Under the pieces are notes generated by a model. That model saw only the letters and a list, made by a program, of their open reading frames with translations. It searched no databases and was not told the DNA's origin. A program made the position numbers and the translations under genes. DNA of 64,000 bases. It comes from Kiloniella majae (GTDB lineage Bacteria; Pseudomonadota; Alphaproteobacteria; Kiloniellales; Kiloniellaceae). Positions 53,768 to 62,391 of this stretch are shown here, piece after piece. The DNA lies in contig NZ_MTSZ01000002.1 in assembly GCF_002118315.1 (NCBI RefSeq), positions 372,001-436,000 on the forward strand. Reading direction: 5' to 3'. Positions within the stretch are counted from its first letter, which is position 1; each line of letters starts with the position of its first letter.

Positions 53768-54628
53768 TTAAGCACCATCAACCGGCGCATTACGCTGTTT
53801 ACACAGACGATCTAACAAAATCGCAACAACAACAATCGCAAGACCTGCTTCAATCCCCATGTCAATCTGACGGGAATTCAACGCGCGAACAACAGGTTTA
53901 CCAAGACCACTTGCCCCTACGAGAGCACCAATCACGACCATAGAGAGCGAGAGCATAATACACTGTGTTACACCAGCCATAATCGTGGGCAGAGCGTATG
54001 GGATCTCGACCTTCCACAGTAGTTGCTTCTTAGTGGCGCCGAACGATTCAGCAGCCTCAATCAAAGGCTTAGGCACAGAAGAGACACCAAGGTGCGTCAA
54101 ACGCACGGGCGCGGCAACCGCAAAAATCACCGTCGCAACAAGCGCAGGCACCATCCCGAGGCCAAAGAGTGTCATTGCAGGAATGAGATAAACAAACGTT
54201 GGAATTGTCTGTAAAAGATCAAGAACAGGTCGCAAGAGAGAATACAACCAAGGGCGATGAGCTGCTGCGATACCAATTGGAACGCCCGTAATCATACAGA
54301 CAACGGTGGCATAAACGACAAGAACAAGAGATTCAATTGTCTCTGTCCAGTAACCGAGGTTTACAATGAACAGTAATGACAAGAAGACAAACAGGGAAAG
54401 TTTCCATGTCCGCTGTAGGTACTGCGCAAGCCCAGTAATCATGATAATCAACACAATCGATGGTACGAACAAAAGCATGTCCACTGTGCCATCAATCAGG
54501 AAAGTACCGCCATCAGTTATTGCGTCAAAAAATCCCGCAAAGTTATCGATAAGAAAGTCAAAAAAGCTTTCACCCCATTTTCCTACAGGAATTTTATGGT
54601 CAACTAACCACTGCTCGATGCCGGACAT
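53768..54628 (-). CDS. choW: Choline ABC transporter permease ChoW
   Basis: This 286-residue membrane protein has the binding-protein-dependent transport fold with about six segments, including SIVLIIMITGLAQYLQ and LFVFLSLLFIVNLGYWT. The EAA-type loop (EAAESFGATKKQLLWKVEIPYALP) binds the ATPase. It partners ChoV (20 bp downstream) and ChoX (about 190 bp upstream). The gap to choX contains a hairpin that may reduce permease expression relative to the binding protein. Confidence 0.92.
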   Translation of the reverse strand: MSGIEQWLVDHKIPVGKWGESFFDFLIDNFAGFFDAITDGGTFLIDGTVDMLLFVPSIVLIIMITGLAQYLQRTWKLSLFVFLSLLFIVNLGYWTETIESLVLVVYATVVCMITGVPIGIAAAHRPWLYSLLRPVLDLLQTIPTFVYLIPAMTLFGLGMVPALVATVIFAVAAPVRLTHLGVSSVPKPLIEAAESFGATKKQLLWKVEIPYALPTIMAGVTQCIMLSLSMVVIGALVGASGLGKPVVRALNSRQIDMGIEAGLAIVVVAILLDRLCKQRNAPVDGA

Positions 54629-54769
54629 TGCTAATCCCTCTGCTCCAAAGCGAACCCATAAATGATTTCTTATGTGTTCTTTTTTCGTTATTACCAGCTT
54701 TCAAGGTAAAAAAGCTTTATCTATTTACCTACATTTCCATCACTGGTTTTATTTTTATATAACATACAA

Positions 54770-54794
54770 GAGGGCCGACAGAATGCCAGCCCTC
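54770..54794 (-). other. Intercistronic hairpin between choX and choW
   Basis: GAGGGC and GCCCTC form a 6-bp stem with a 13-base loop just after the choX stop, read on the minus strand. Poly-T is not strong, so it is more likely an mRNA-stabilising or attenuating hairpin than a full terminator. The remaining gap is AT-rich. Confidence 0.5.
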
Positions 54795-54818
54795 AGTAAA
54801 ACTTATTTGGCGTAAAGC

Positions 54819-55769
54819 TTAAAGGCCAAGGTGACCTTTTACTGCGGCAAGACCGTCGCCACCATCAAATGTGGTAACACCATCAAGCCATGCATCCAAT
54901 GCACCTGGATTTTCTTTTAGCCATTCTGTCGCGGCAACAGGACCTTCTTTACCATCGTCAAGAATGGCACCCATGATTTCATTTTCCATGGCAAGTGTGA
55001 AGCCCAGGTTACCCAGAAGCTTACCCATGTTCGGGCAGTCACTTGCGTAACCTTTTCTAACGTTTGTATGAACATTTGCGCCACCAAAGTTAGGACCGAA
55101 AACGTCATCGCCACCCGTAAGATAGGTCAACTCGAAGTTTGCGTTCATTGGGTGTGGAGCCCAACCGAGAAAAACAACGCCTTTTTCACGACGTGTTGAA
55201 CGCGCAACCTGCGACAACATACCGGCTTCGGATGATTCAACAACTTCAAAATCTTTGAGACCAAAGGTATCTTTGTCAATCATCCCCTGAATAAGGCGGT
55301 TACCATCATTACCAGGCTCGATACCATAGATTTTGCCATCAAGGTCATCTTTGAACTTTGCAATGTCAGCAAAATCTTTCAAACCTTTGTCAGCAAGATA
55401 CGTTGGAACGGCAAGTGTATATTTGGCCCCTTCGAGATTAACACGAACGGTCTCAACAGAACCTTCATCACGATAAGGTGCGATATCGGCTTCCATCGTT
55501 GGCATCCAGTTACCTAGGAAAACATCAACGTCACCGTTCTTTAGACCAGCATATGTCACAGGAACAGAAAGAATTTGAGTTTCCGGCTGATAGCCAAGGC
55601 CTTCCAGAACAACAGATGCTACTGCAGTTGTTGCTGTGATATCAGTCCATCCAACATCGGAAAAAGTAACAGATTGACAGCTAGCTGGGTCAGCAGCATG
55701 CGCCCCAGTTGTAAAACCAGCTGCAGCGATGGCCAGTGTACTAGCCGAAATCAAGTGTTTGAGGTTCAT
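54819..55769 (-). CDS. choX: Choline ABC transporter substrate-binding protein ChoX
   Basis: The 316-residue protein has a Sec signal peptide (cleavage near AHA-AD). Its mature sequence follows ChoX of Sinorhizobium closely. The aromatic residues of the quaternary-ammonium cage are present in FSDVGWTDITATTAVASV, FLGNWMPTMEADIAPYRDEG, GAKYTLAV and FLGWAPHPMNANF. It binds choline (and weakly acetylcholine) in the periplasm. It is the first gene of the choXWV-HAD unit. The promoter region faces betI across the 52-bp palindrome at 55914-55965. Confidence 0.95.
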   Translation of the reverse strand: MNLKHLISASTLAIAAAGFTTGAHAADPASCQSVTFSDVGWTDITATTAVASVVLEGLGYQPETQILSVPVTYAGLKNGDVDVFLGNWMPTMEADIAPYRDEGSVETVRVNLEGAKYTLAVPTYLADKGLKDFADIAKFKDDLDGKIYGIEPGNDGNRLIQGMIDKDTFGLKDFEVVESSEAGMLSQVARSTRREKGVVFLGWAPHPMNANFELTYLTGGDDVFGPNFGGANVHTNVRKGYASDCPNMGKLLGNLGFTLAMENEIMGAILDDGKEGPVAATEWLKENPGALDAWLDGVTTFDGGDGLAAVKGHLGL

Positions 55770-55913
55770 TCACTTGTCTCCATTTTTTATGCCACAAGAG
55801 GACCCCGTGGCTCTAATTGATTTTAGCAAGATACCCGCAAGTTCATTATTATTCTAGCAGGATCTTTGCCTGATTAACTCCCTAGTACGATCGAAACTAT
55901 CGTCGTAACTCCA

Positions 55914-55965
55914 CTATCAATAATTTATTTTGATTGAACGTTCAATCAAAATAAATTATTGATAG
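55914..55965. promoter_or_regulatory. 52-bp perfect palindrome, candidate BetI operator
   Basis: Two 26-base arms are perfectly complementary about a centre at TTGAACGTTCAA. The left arm begins CTATCAATAATTTATT and the right ends AATAAATTATTGATAG. The TTGAACGTTCAA core is a dyad of the type bound by BetI (TetR family), the divergent gene. The symmetry extends far past a normal TetR operator. The position between choX and betI suits repression of both units. The 359 bases between the two start codons contain no other gene. Confidence 0.75.
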
Positions 55966-56128
55966 ATATAACGCAGTCACCAAGCCATGAGCAAATGCTG
56001 TGATTTTATAAATCAAATCAAAAGCTAAGTTCAAAAAAATGCGTAACAAAAACAGGAAATAAACACACAAATTTTTTGTTTCAATGTCTCCCCAAGAACT
56101 GAAACATTGGATAAAAGGATACAAGATC

Positions 56129-56716
56129 TTGCCAAAAGTCGGAATGGAAGAGATTCGGAAAACCCAGTTGATCGAAGCAACAATTGCGATGATCCACGAG
56201 GAAGGGTTTACCAATGCCAGCATTTCGAAAATAAGCAAACGTGCAGGGCTGTCTTCCGGAATTGTTGCTCATTACTTTGATGATAAATCAGGCTTGTTAA
56301 CGGCAACACTCCAATATCTAATGCGCAAGTTAGGCGAAGAAACAAAAAAGCAACTGGAACACGCCAATACACCAATTGAACGGCTACTTGCTGTTGTGAA
56401 TTCAAACTTCTCAGATGAGCAGTTCAAGTCAGGCGTAGTTGATGTCTGGCTGGCATTTTGGGCTTTGGTCCCAACTTCGGAAAAATTGGGACGCCTGCAC
56501 AAAATCAATGAACGACGCATGCAAAGCAATTTTCAACACGCGTTAAAACCTTTGCTTCCCGAACATATGGTTGCCAGCACTGCAACGGGCTTAGCCGCCA
56601 TGGTCGAAGGGCTTTGGATACGCTGTGCCCTGACAGAAGGCGGGGTCACCCCAAAAGAGGCCATCACGATTATGGAAAGTTACATCAGCAGTCAGATATT
56701 GGCTCATCAGAAGTAA
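56129..56716 (+). CDS. betI: BetI, choline-responsive TetR-family repressor
   Basis: I start at TTG 56129, nine bases after AAAGGA. The product then begins MPKVGMEEIRKTQLIEAT as in known BetI, with 195 residues, the length of the Escherichia coli protein. A longer frame adds 15 unconserved residues. The TetR helix-turn-helix reads NASISKISKRAGLSSGIVAHYF. The C-terminal ligand domain contains the BetI-like VVDVWLAFWALVPT. It represses betaine synthesis genes until choline is present. betB follows 69 bp downstream. The operator candidate is the 52-bp palindrome upstream. Confidence 0.93.
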   Translation: MPKVGMEEIRKTQLIEATIAMIHEEGFTNASISKISKRAGLSSGIVAHYFDDKSGLLTATLQYLMRKLGEETKKQLEHANTPIERLLAVVNSNFSDEQFKSGVVDVWLAFWALVPTSEKLGRLHKINERRMQSNFQHALKPLLPEHMVASTATGLAAMVEGLWIRCALTEGGVTPKEAITIMESYISSQILAHQK

Positions 56717-56785
56717 CTCAAGGCACTAAATTTAAACAATTCAGATACATTAGAACAATACGTTACGATTTCGAGGATTAAAACA

Positions 56786-58252
56786 ATGGCAAAGCTTCCT
56801 ACTCAACAGCTTTACATAAACGGTAAGTATACAGACGCCACATCCGGTGAAACATTTGAGACCATAAACCCAGCGACTGGTGATGTAATTTGTAACGTCC
56901 AGATTGCTTCAGCAGCAGATGTTGATAAAGCTGTTGAAGCCGCCAAGGCCGGTTTCAAGATTTGGTCCAAAATGAGCGGCACCGAAAGAAGCCGTATTCT
57001 CTTAAAAGCCGTTGCTCTACTCCGTGAACGCAATGACGAGCTTGCGGCTCTTGAAGTTGCTGACACAGGGAAACCAATGCAGGAAGCAAACTGCGTCGAT
57101 GTTGAATCAGGTGCAGAATGTATCGAATACTTTGCTGGCCTCGCTGCCTCAATCAATGGTGAACATATCCAACTCGCGAACGGCAACTTTGCCTATACTC
57201 GTAAAGAACCATTGGGTGTCTGTGCTGCCATCGGCGCATGGAACTATCCAATCCAGATCGCATGCTGGAAATCCGCCCCTGCCCTCGCATGCGGCAATAC
57301 AGTTATTTACAAGGCATCTGAGGTTACCCCGCTTACTGCACTGAAATTAGCAGAAATCTATACAGAAGCGGGCCTGCCTGACGGAGTTTTCAATGTTGTG
57401 TCCGGTTTGGGCCCCGTTGGTCAAATGCTGTCCGAGCATGAAGGCATCGAGAAAATTTCCCTGACCGGTTCAGTTCCGACCGGGAAGCGCGTGATGGAAT
57501 CAGCCTCAAAAACCCTCAAGCATGTGACGCTTGAACTTGGTGGAAAATCACCTCTTATCGTGTTTGATGATGCAAATCTGGACAACGCCGTGTCAGCCGC
57601 CATGCTTGCAAACTTTTATACTCAGGGGGAGATCTGTTCCAACGGAACTCGTGTATATGTCCACAAAGACATCAAAGAAGCCTTTTTGAAGAAGCTCATT
57701 GAGCGCACATCCAAGATGATTATTGGCGATCCCATGGATCTGGAAACACATGTCGGTTCGCTCATCCATAAAGAACATATGGAAAAGGTGCTAAACTACA
57801 TCGAAATCGGCAAAAAAGAAGGCGCAACCCTGGCCTATGGCGGAAACCAAATCACCGTCGAAGGTTTCGGAAAAGGCAGCTTTGTCGAACCAGCCATCTT
57901 CACAGATGTAAAGGCTGACATGCGTATCGCAAAGGAAGAAATCTTTGGTGCAGTTATGTCCGTTATAACTTTCGATACAGAAGATGAAGTCGTCGCTGCT
58001 GCCAACGATACACAATTTGGCTTGGCTGCTGGTGTCTTTACACAGGATATCAATCGTGCACATCGCGTGATTGAAAACCTGGAAGCCGGAACTTGCTGGA
58101 TCAACAATTATAACATAACGCCAATCGAAATGCCTTTTGGCGGATACAAACAATCTGGTATTGGTCGTGAAAATGGCACCGCAGCAATCAATCACTTTAC
58201 TCAACTGAAATCAGTTTATGTTGAGATGGGGGATGTGGATTGCCCTTACTAG
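56786..58252 (+). CDS. betB: Betaine aldehyde dehydrogenase
   Basis: This 488-residue ALDH oxidises betaine aldehyde to glycine betaine with NAD+. Matching blocks are [21 protein letters not shown] and [16 protein letters not shown]. The catalytic Cys lies in [14 protein letters not shown], and [17 protein letters not shown] is a BetB-specific C-terminal stretch. The upstream neighbour is betI and the downstream one an HIT protein, not choline dehydrogenase betA. The first step, choline to betaine aldehyde, must be encoded elsewhere. Confidence 0.95.
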   Translation: MAKLPTQQLYINGKYTDATSGETFETINPATGDVICNVQIASAADVDKAVEAAKAGFKIWSKMSGTERSRILLKAVALLRERNDELAALEVADTGKPMQEANCVDVESGAECIEYFAGLAASINGEHIQLANGNFAYTRKEPLGVCAAIGAWNYPIQIACWKSAPALACGNTVIYKASEVTPLTALKLAEIYTEAGLPDGVFNVVSGLGPVGQMLSEHEGIEKISLTGSVPTGKRVMESASKTLKHVTLELGGKSPLIVFDDANLDNAVSAAMLANFYTQGEICSNGTRVYVHKDIKEAFLKKLIERTSKMIIGDPMDLETHVGSLIHKEHMEKVLNYIEIGKKEGATLAYGGNQITVEGFGKGSFVEPAIFTDVKADMRIAKEEIFGAVMSVITFDTEDEVVAAANDTQFGLAAGVFTQDINRAHRVIENLEAGTCWINNYNITPIEMPFGGYKQSGIGRENGTAAINHFTQLKSVYVEMGDVDCPY

Positions 58253-58296
58253 AATACTCTTCTGCGATACCCTTCTGGGATAAAGGCTAAATCATC

Positions 58297-58722
58297 ATGG
58301 AATTTGCACTTCACGAACGCCTTCAAGCCGATACGGTGACCATAACAGAACTCGCACATTGTCGGGTTCTGCTTATGAATGACAGCCAATATCCTTGGCT
58401 GATCCTCGTACCTCGCTACAACGACCTTCGTGATTTGCATGACCTGCCAAAAGATCTCTTTTCTGCCGTAATGAAAGAAATCAGGTATGTCTCAGAAGTA
58501 CTTACTGAAGAATGCAATGCCTTTAAGATCAATGTTGCGGCACTGGGAAATATGGTTCCACAGCTCCACATCCATGTCATTGCGCGCTTTGAAAGTGACG
58601 CGGCCTGGCCCGGTCCGGTCTGGGGCATAAAAGAACCACGCCCTTATACACCAGATGATCTAAAGGATATCAAAGTTAAACTTGAAACCGCAATCGAAGG
58701 TGGGCGCAAATCACCTGAGTAA
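58297..58722 (+). CDS. HIT-domain family protein with altered triad
   Basis: This 141-residue protein matches the HIT family found in rhizobia and relatives (PQLHIHVIARFESDAAWPGP and then VWG). The canonical HxHxH triad is QxHxH here, in the segment QLHIHV, so the first His is Gln. The second and third His, the last being the usual nucleophile, remain. Enzymes of this family hydrolyse dinucleoside polyphosphates or AMP conjugates. It follows betB by 45 bp and may share its transcript, but I see no functional link. Confidence 0.82.
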   Translation: MEFALHERLQADTVTITELAHCRVLLMNDSQYPWLILVPRYNDLRDLHDLPKDLFSAVMKEIRYVSEVLTEECNAFKINVAALGNMVPQLHIHVIARFESDAAWPGPVWGIKEPRPYTPDDLKDIKVKLETAIEGGRKSPE

Positions 58723-58851
58723 AACTGCCTCCCTGAGCTCAGCTCAAGTTGTTTTCCTCAGGCTTCCTGCCTTACCATACCCACCAACCGATTGCGGTTT
58801 CCTTTTTCGAACTAAACAACTGCATCCAAATGAGCTCCCATCAGATGCACA

Positions 58852-58878
58852 TTGTTAGCTGAGGCTTTGAGCTAACAA
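58852..58878 (-). terminator. Hairpin after znuA
   Basis: TTGTTAGCT and AGCTAACAA form a perfect 9-bp stem with a 9-base loop just beyond the znuA stop. A T-run is weak on the minus strand, so termination there is tentative. Confidence 0.45.
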
Positions 58879-58888
58879 ATAAACGCGC

Positions 58889-60016
58889 TTACTTCTTAGC
58901 CAAACAAGACACCAAATTGTCCCCTAGGCTCGACATCAAGTTTTTATAAGCTTCCGGTCCTGCTTCCAGTTTGGCTCCTAACGGATCTAACTCACCAATT
59001 TTGACCTCTAGATTCTCAGCAAGAACCTCGACCACAACAGGCTTAAATTGAGGCTCTTGATAAATGCATTCTGCTTTTCTGTCCCGGATAACATCCCTGA
59101 GTTCAGAAATACGCTTTGCCCCTGGTTTACGCTCTGCATCAATCGTCACCGACCCCACAGCTGACAGAGAGAATTCATTTTCAAAATACTGATAAGCGTC
59201 ATGAAAAACCAAATAAGGCTTTTTCTCATACCCGGAAATCTGTCCCTTAAGATCTTGTTTCAAAACATCCAGATCAGCGAGCGTCTTTTCGACGTTGCTT
59301 TGATAAGTAGATGCATTATCAGGGTCAATTTCCGTTAGCTCGCCCCCAACACGACTTACAATGGCCTTGGCATTCTCAATTGAAAGCCAAATATGCGGAT
59401 CGAACTTTCCATGATCATGTTCGTGATCATCGTGATGAACATGCTCTTCCCCATGTTCATGCTCTTCTTCGTGTTCATGTTCACCTTCGTGCTCGTGCTC
59501 ATCTTTGTGTTCATGTTCATTATCATGCGCATGATCATCATGGCCTTCGTCGTGGTCACTATGTTCCTCATGCTCTTCATGTTCACCGTCATGATGCTCA
59601 TCATGATCGTGAGCGCCTTCGGACCATTGTCCGGAATGACGGTTTTCCAAAAGGGTAACCCCTTTAATCTCCATCAATTCCAGCGCTTTCGCGTTTTCTT
59701 TTCTTGCTGCAATCGGCTTCTCAAGAAAAGTTTCCAATCCTTCCCCAACCCAAACAATAAGATCAGCATTATTCAGCGCCTTGACTTGCGACGGACGCAA
59801 ACTGTAGCCGTGTGGGGAAGATCCTTGATCCATCAAGAGTTCAGCTTCTCCCACACCTTCCATTACGGATTGAACCAGTGAATGAACCGGTAAGATAGAC
59901 ACCGCAACCTTGGGCGGCTCGCCAGCAAAACTAGAAAGCGCAGTACCGCAAGTGATCGATCCGACAACAGTCCCAAAGATGGCACCATTTCGCAATTTGT
60001 TATGAAGTCTCGACAT
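58889..60016 (-). CDS. znuA: Zinc ABC transporter substrate-binding protein ZnuA
   Basis: The 375-residue protein starts with a signal peptide and has the cluster-9 binding-protein fold. Zinc ligands lie near H45 (ILPVHSLV), H69 (SPHGYSL), H208 (DPHIWLS) and a late Asp/Glu. A His/Asp/Glu-rich loop occupies about 136-202, with about 25 His. This loop is typical of ZnuA and probably binds extra zinc or aids capture. It delivers Zn2+ to ZnuBC. It is divergent from zur with the Zur box between them. Confidence 0.95.
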   Translation of the reverse strand: MSRLHNKLRNGAIFGTVVGSITCGTALSSFAGEPPKVAVSILPVHSLVQSVMEGVGEAELLMDQGSSPHGYSLRPSQVKALNNADLIVWVGEGLETFLEKPIAARKENAKALELMEIKGVTLLENRHSGQWSEGAHDHDEHHDGEHEEHEEHSDHDEGHDDHAHDNEHEHKDEHEHEGEHEHEEEHEHGEEHVHHDDHEHDHGKFDPHIWLSIENAKAIVSRVGGELTEIDPDNASTYQSNVEKTLADLDVLKQDLKGQISGYEKKPYLVFHDAYQYFENEFSLSAVGSVTIDAERKPGAKRISELRDVIRDRKAECIYQEPQFKPVVVEVLAENLEVKIGELDPLGAKLEAGPEAYKNLMSSLGDNLVSCLAKK

Positions 60017-60096
60017 AGAGAATAATATTCCTCAGGTATTGCTTGCGATTAAAAAACCACAAGTCAAAGAAAGTTTAGGTGATAAATTTTAATTTT

Positions 60097-60115
60097 GTTA
60101 TGTTATAACATTTAC
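60097..60115. promoter_or_regulatory. Zur box between znuA and zur
   Basis: GTTATGTTATAACATTTAC is a near-palindrome with the core ATGTTATAACAT, matching the Zur consensus of alpha- and gammaproteobacteria as I know it. It lies between the two divergent starts and so should repress znuA, and perhaps zur itself, when zinc is replete. Confidence 0.88.
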
Positions 60116-60145
60116 AACATTGTCAAGACAAGATAAGAAAAGAGT

Positions 60146-60637
60146 ATGGAAAACTTTGATACAGTCTCACTTTCGTTTTGTGGTGGAACCCACGACCACA
60201 AGAACTGTGTAACCACGGCTCTGGATGAAGCGGAACAACTCTGCATTTCGCGTGGAGTACGCCTGACAGACGCAAGAAAGCGTGTACTAGAACTTGTTTG
60301 GGAAAGTCACCACCCTATCGGGGCTTATGACGTTCTCTCAAAGCTATCGCAAGAAAGCGGGAAGACAGCCCCCCCGACAGTATATAGAGCACTCGATTTT
60401 TTGTTAGAACAAGGTCTTATCCATAGAATAGAATCTCTAAACGCTTTTGTTGGTTGTTCTCACCCCGCAGAAGAGCATTCAGGTCTGTTTCTTATTTGCA
60501 AAGATTGCGGCTGCGCTGCAGAAGTGCATGACGCAACGATTGATAAAGCAATTCTGGAAAAAACGGACACGCTCGGCTTTAAAGCAGAGCAACGAATGCT
60601 TGAAGTTCGAGGTCTGTGCCCCGATTGCACAGCGTAA
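60146..60637 (+). CDS. zur: Zinc uptake regulator Zur (Fur family)
   Basis: This 163-residue Fur-family repressor has the winged helix (VRLTDARKRVLELVWESHHP) and the structural zinc Cys pairs in CKDCG and CPDC. The N-terminus is extended and carries Cys/His (CGGTHDHKNC). Together with the adjacent znuA and znuCB genes and the Zur box, Zur rather than Fur is secure. It binds Zn2+ and represses zinc uptake. The stop lies 99 bp before znuC, with no separate Zur box seen in that gap, so the genes are probably one transcript. Confidence 0.93.
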   Translation: MENFDTVSLSFCGGTHDHKNCVTTALDEAEQLCISRGVRLTDARKRVLELVWESHHPIGAYDVLSKLSQESGKTAPPTVYRALDFLLEQGLIHRIESLNAFVGCSHPAEEHSGLFLICKDCGCAAEVHDATIDKAILEKTDTLGFKAEQRMLEVRGLCPDCTA

Positions 60638-60736
60638 CAGAGAAAATTAAACACCCTTTTAAAGCACCAACAATTTTCCACGAACACATGAGATCATGCT
60701 TAAGACCCAAAACGATAACACCCCAAAAATAACACC

Positions 60737-61573
60737 ATGACATCCAGTATCGCGAAACCAGCAAGTGAAAGTGATCTGAACTGTGGCTGTGGGCACGACC
60801 ACCTAGCCCCTTCGCCCAGTGGAGAACCTCTAATTCATGCTGAAAACCTGACCATTAAATTTGGTGGGAAAACGGCTATCCATGATGTCAGTTTAACAGT
60901 TCACAAAAACGAAATCGTTACCCTGATCGGACCAAACGGTGCTGGAAAATCCACACTACTCCGCGCTTTATTAAAGGCAATAAAACCTACAGATGGTGAA
61001 ATTTGGCGTAAACACGGCCTTGTAATCGGCTATGTTCCCCAGAAGCTTAATATTGATCCAATTATGCCCATGACTGTGGAACGTTTTTTGTCCATACCAG
61101 ATAAACGCCCCCTTTCCGAGCGTGAGGCAGCCTTGAAAGATGTCGGAGCTCATCACACCCTGAAACAAGCCGTGCAAAGCCTATCAGGCGGAGAATTTCA
61201 ACGTGTTCTGCTTGCGCGCGCAATTCTTAGGAAACCCGATCTTCTGGTTTTGGATGAACCCGTTCAAGGTGTCGATTTTCAAGGCCAGACAGAACTCTAC
61301 AAGCTCATCTCTCGACTGAAAGAACAATCAGGCTTTGGCATTTTAATGGTTTCTCACGATCTGCATATCGTTATGGCGGAAACCGATCGTGTGGTTTGCA
61401 TTAACGGCCATGTCTGTTGCTCTGGCGCACCGACCCAGGTTAGTGACAGCCCGGAATATCTGGCCCTGTTCGGTGGACAGACAAAACCTGGCCTCGCGGT
61501 TTACCATCACCTTCATGATCATTCTCATGAGTGTAACCATGACCACTCCTCTACAATGTCGGACGAAGCATGA
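60737..61573 (+). CDS. znuC: Zinc ABC transporter ATP-binding protein ZnuC
   Basis: The 278-residue ATPase has Walker A GPNGAGKST, signature LSGGEFQRVLLARA and Walker B LLVLDEPVQGVD. It powers ZnuB. Two features are unusual: the N-terminal extension has NCGCGHDH, and the C-terminus has a His-rich tail (HHLHDHSHECNHDHSS). Both look like metal-binding additions and match the His-rich character of ZnuA. It overlaps znuB by four bases (ATGA), a sign of translational coupling. Confidence 0.93.
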   Translation: MTSSIAKPASESDLNCGCGHDHLAPSPSGEPLIHAENLTIKFGGKTAIHDVSLTVHKNEIVTLIGPNGAGKSTLLRALLKAIKPTDGEIWRKHGLVIGYVPQKLNIDPIMPMTVERFLSIPDKRPLSEREAALKDVGAHHTLKQAVQSLSGGEFQRVLLARAILRKPDLLVLDEPVQGVDFQGQTELYKLISRLKEQSGFGILMVSHDLHIVMAETDRVVCINGHVCCSGAPTQVSDSPEYLALFGGQTKPGLAVYHHLHDHSHECNHDHSSTMSDEA

Positions 61574-62391
61574 TATTGGAAGATTTTTTTCTACGCGCAC
61601 TTGTTGCGGGTATTGGTGTTGCCTTGATTTCCGGGCCTCTGGGATGCTTTGTAGTCTGGCGCAGAATGGCTTATTTTGGGGACACGCTTGCGCACTCTGC
61701 CCTGCTAGGTGTCGCGCTTGGGTTGTTACTCGGCTTTAACCTAACTGTTGGTATTATTGGCACAGCTATCGTAATTGCCTTAACCGTTACGCTTTTCCAA
61801 CATCAAAAAAGAATTGCAAGCGATACATTACTAGGAATCATGGCTCATTCCAGCCTTGCGATCAGCCTCGTCGTTCTTGGCCTTTTACAAGGATATCGGG
61901 TTGATTTGCTATCCTATCTTTTTGGGGATGTTCTCGCCGTAAATTATGAAGATATTTATTGGATTTATGGTGGGGGTGTTGTTGCCCTGTCTCTCCTTGC
62001 CTATATCTGGAAAGATCTCCTTGCCCTGACACTTCATGAAGAACTCGCACGGGCTGAGGGTATAAATGTCACTCTTATTCAGACACTCTTTATGATAACA
62101 GTCGCAATCGTCATCGCCATTGCGATGAAGGTAGTTGGCGTTCTTCTCATCACCTCTTTACTTATTATTCCTGCCGCTGCAGCAAGGCGCTTTGCCAAAA
62201 CGCCTGAACAGATGGCAGTTATTGCATCACTGATCGGCAGTCTCTCAATTATCATAGGTCTCTTTGGCTCTTTGGAATGGGATACACCATCAGGTCCATC
62301 CATTGTTGTTGCCGAAGTTATACTTTTTCTGAGCAGTTTAATTTTTGGTGGTTTAATCCTAAGCCAAACATCAAAAGCTAGAGGGAAATAA
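61570..62391 (+). CDS. znuB: Zinc ABC transporter permease ZnuB
   Basis: This 273-residue membrane protein belongs to the ABC-3 family, with about eight hydrophobic segments and the early motif RMAYFGDTLAHSALLGVALG. It forms the membrane channel with ZnuA and ZnuC. The 3' end overlaps the 3' end of the convergent LysR-type regulator gene by 14 bases, which is compact but common in this window. Confidence 0.93.
   Translation: MILEDFFLRALVAGIGVALISGPLGCFVVWRRMAYFGDTLAHSALLGVALGLLLGFNLTVGIIGTAIVIALTVTLFQHQKRIASDTLLGIMAHSSLAISLVVLGLLQGYRVDLLSYLFGDVLAVNYEDIYWIYGGGVVALSLLAYIWKDLLALTLHEELARAEGINVTLIQTLFMITVAIVIAIAMKVVGVLLITSLLIIPAAAARRFAKTPEQMAVIASLIGSLSIIIGLFGSLEWDTPSGPSIVVAEVILFLSSLIFGGLILSQTSKARGK

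Noticed and set aside
59311-59881. Repetitive catgttcatg-like tracts and long plus-strand frames resembling a repeat array
   Set aside because: They are the codons of the His/Glu/Asp-rich loop of ZnuA. The units are irregular and there are no spacer-repeat alternations, so it is not CRISPR or a mobile repeat.
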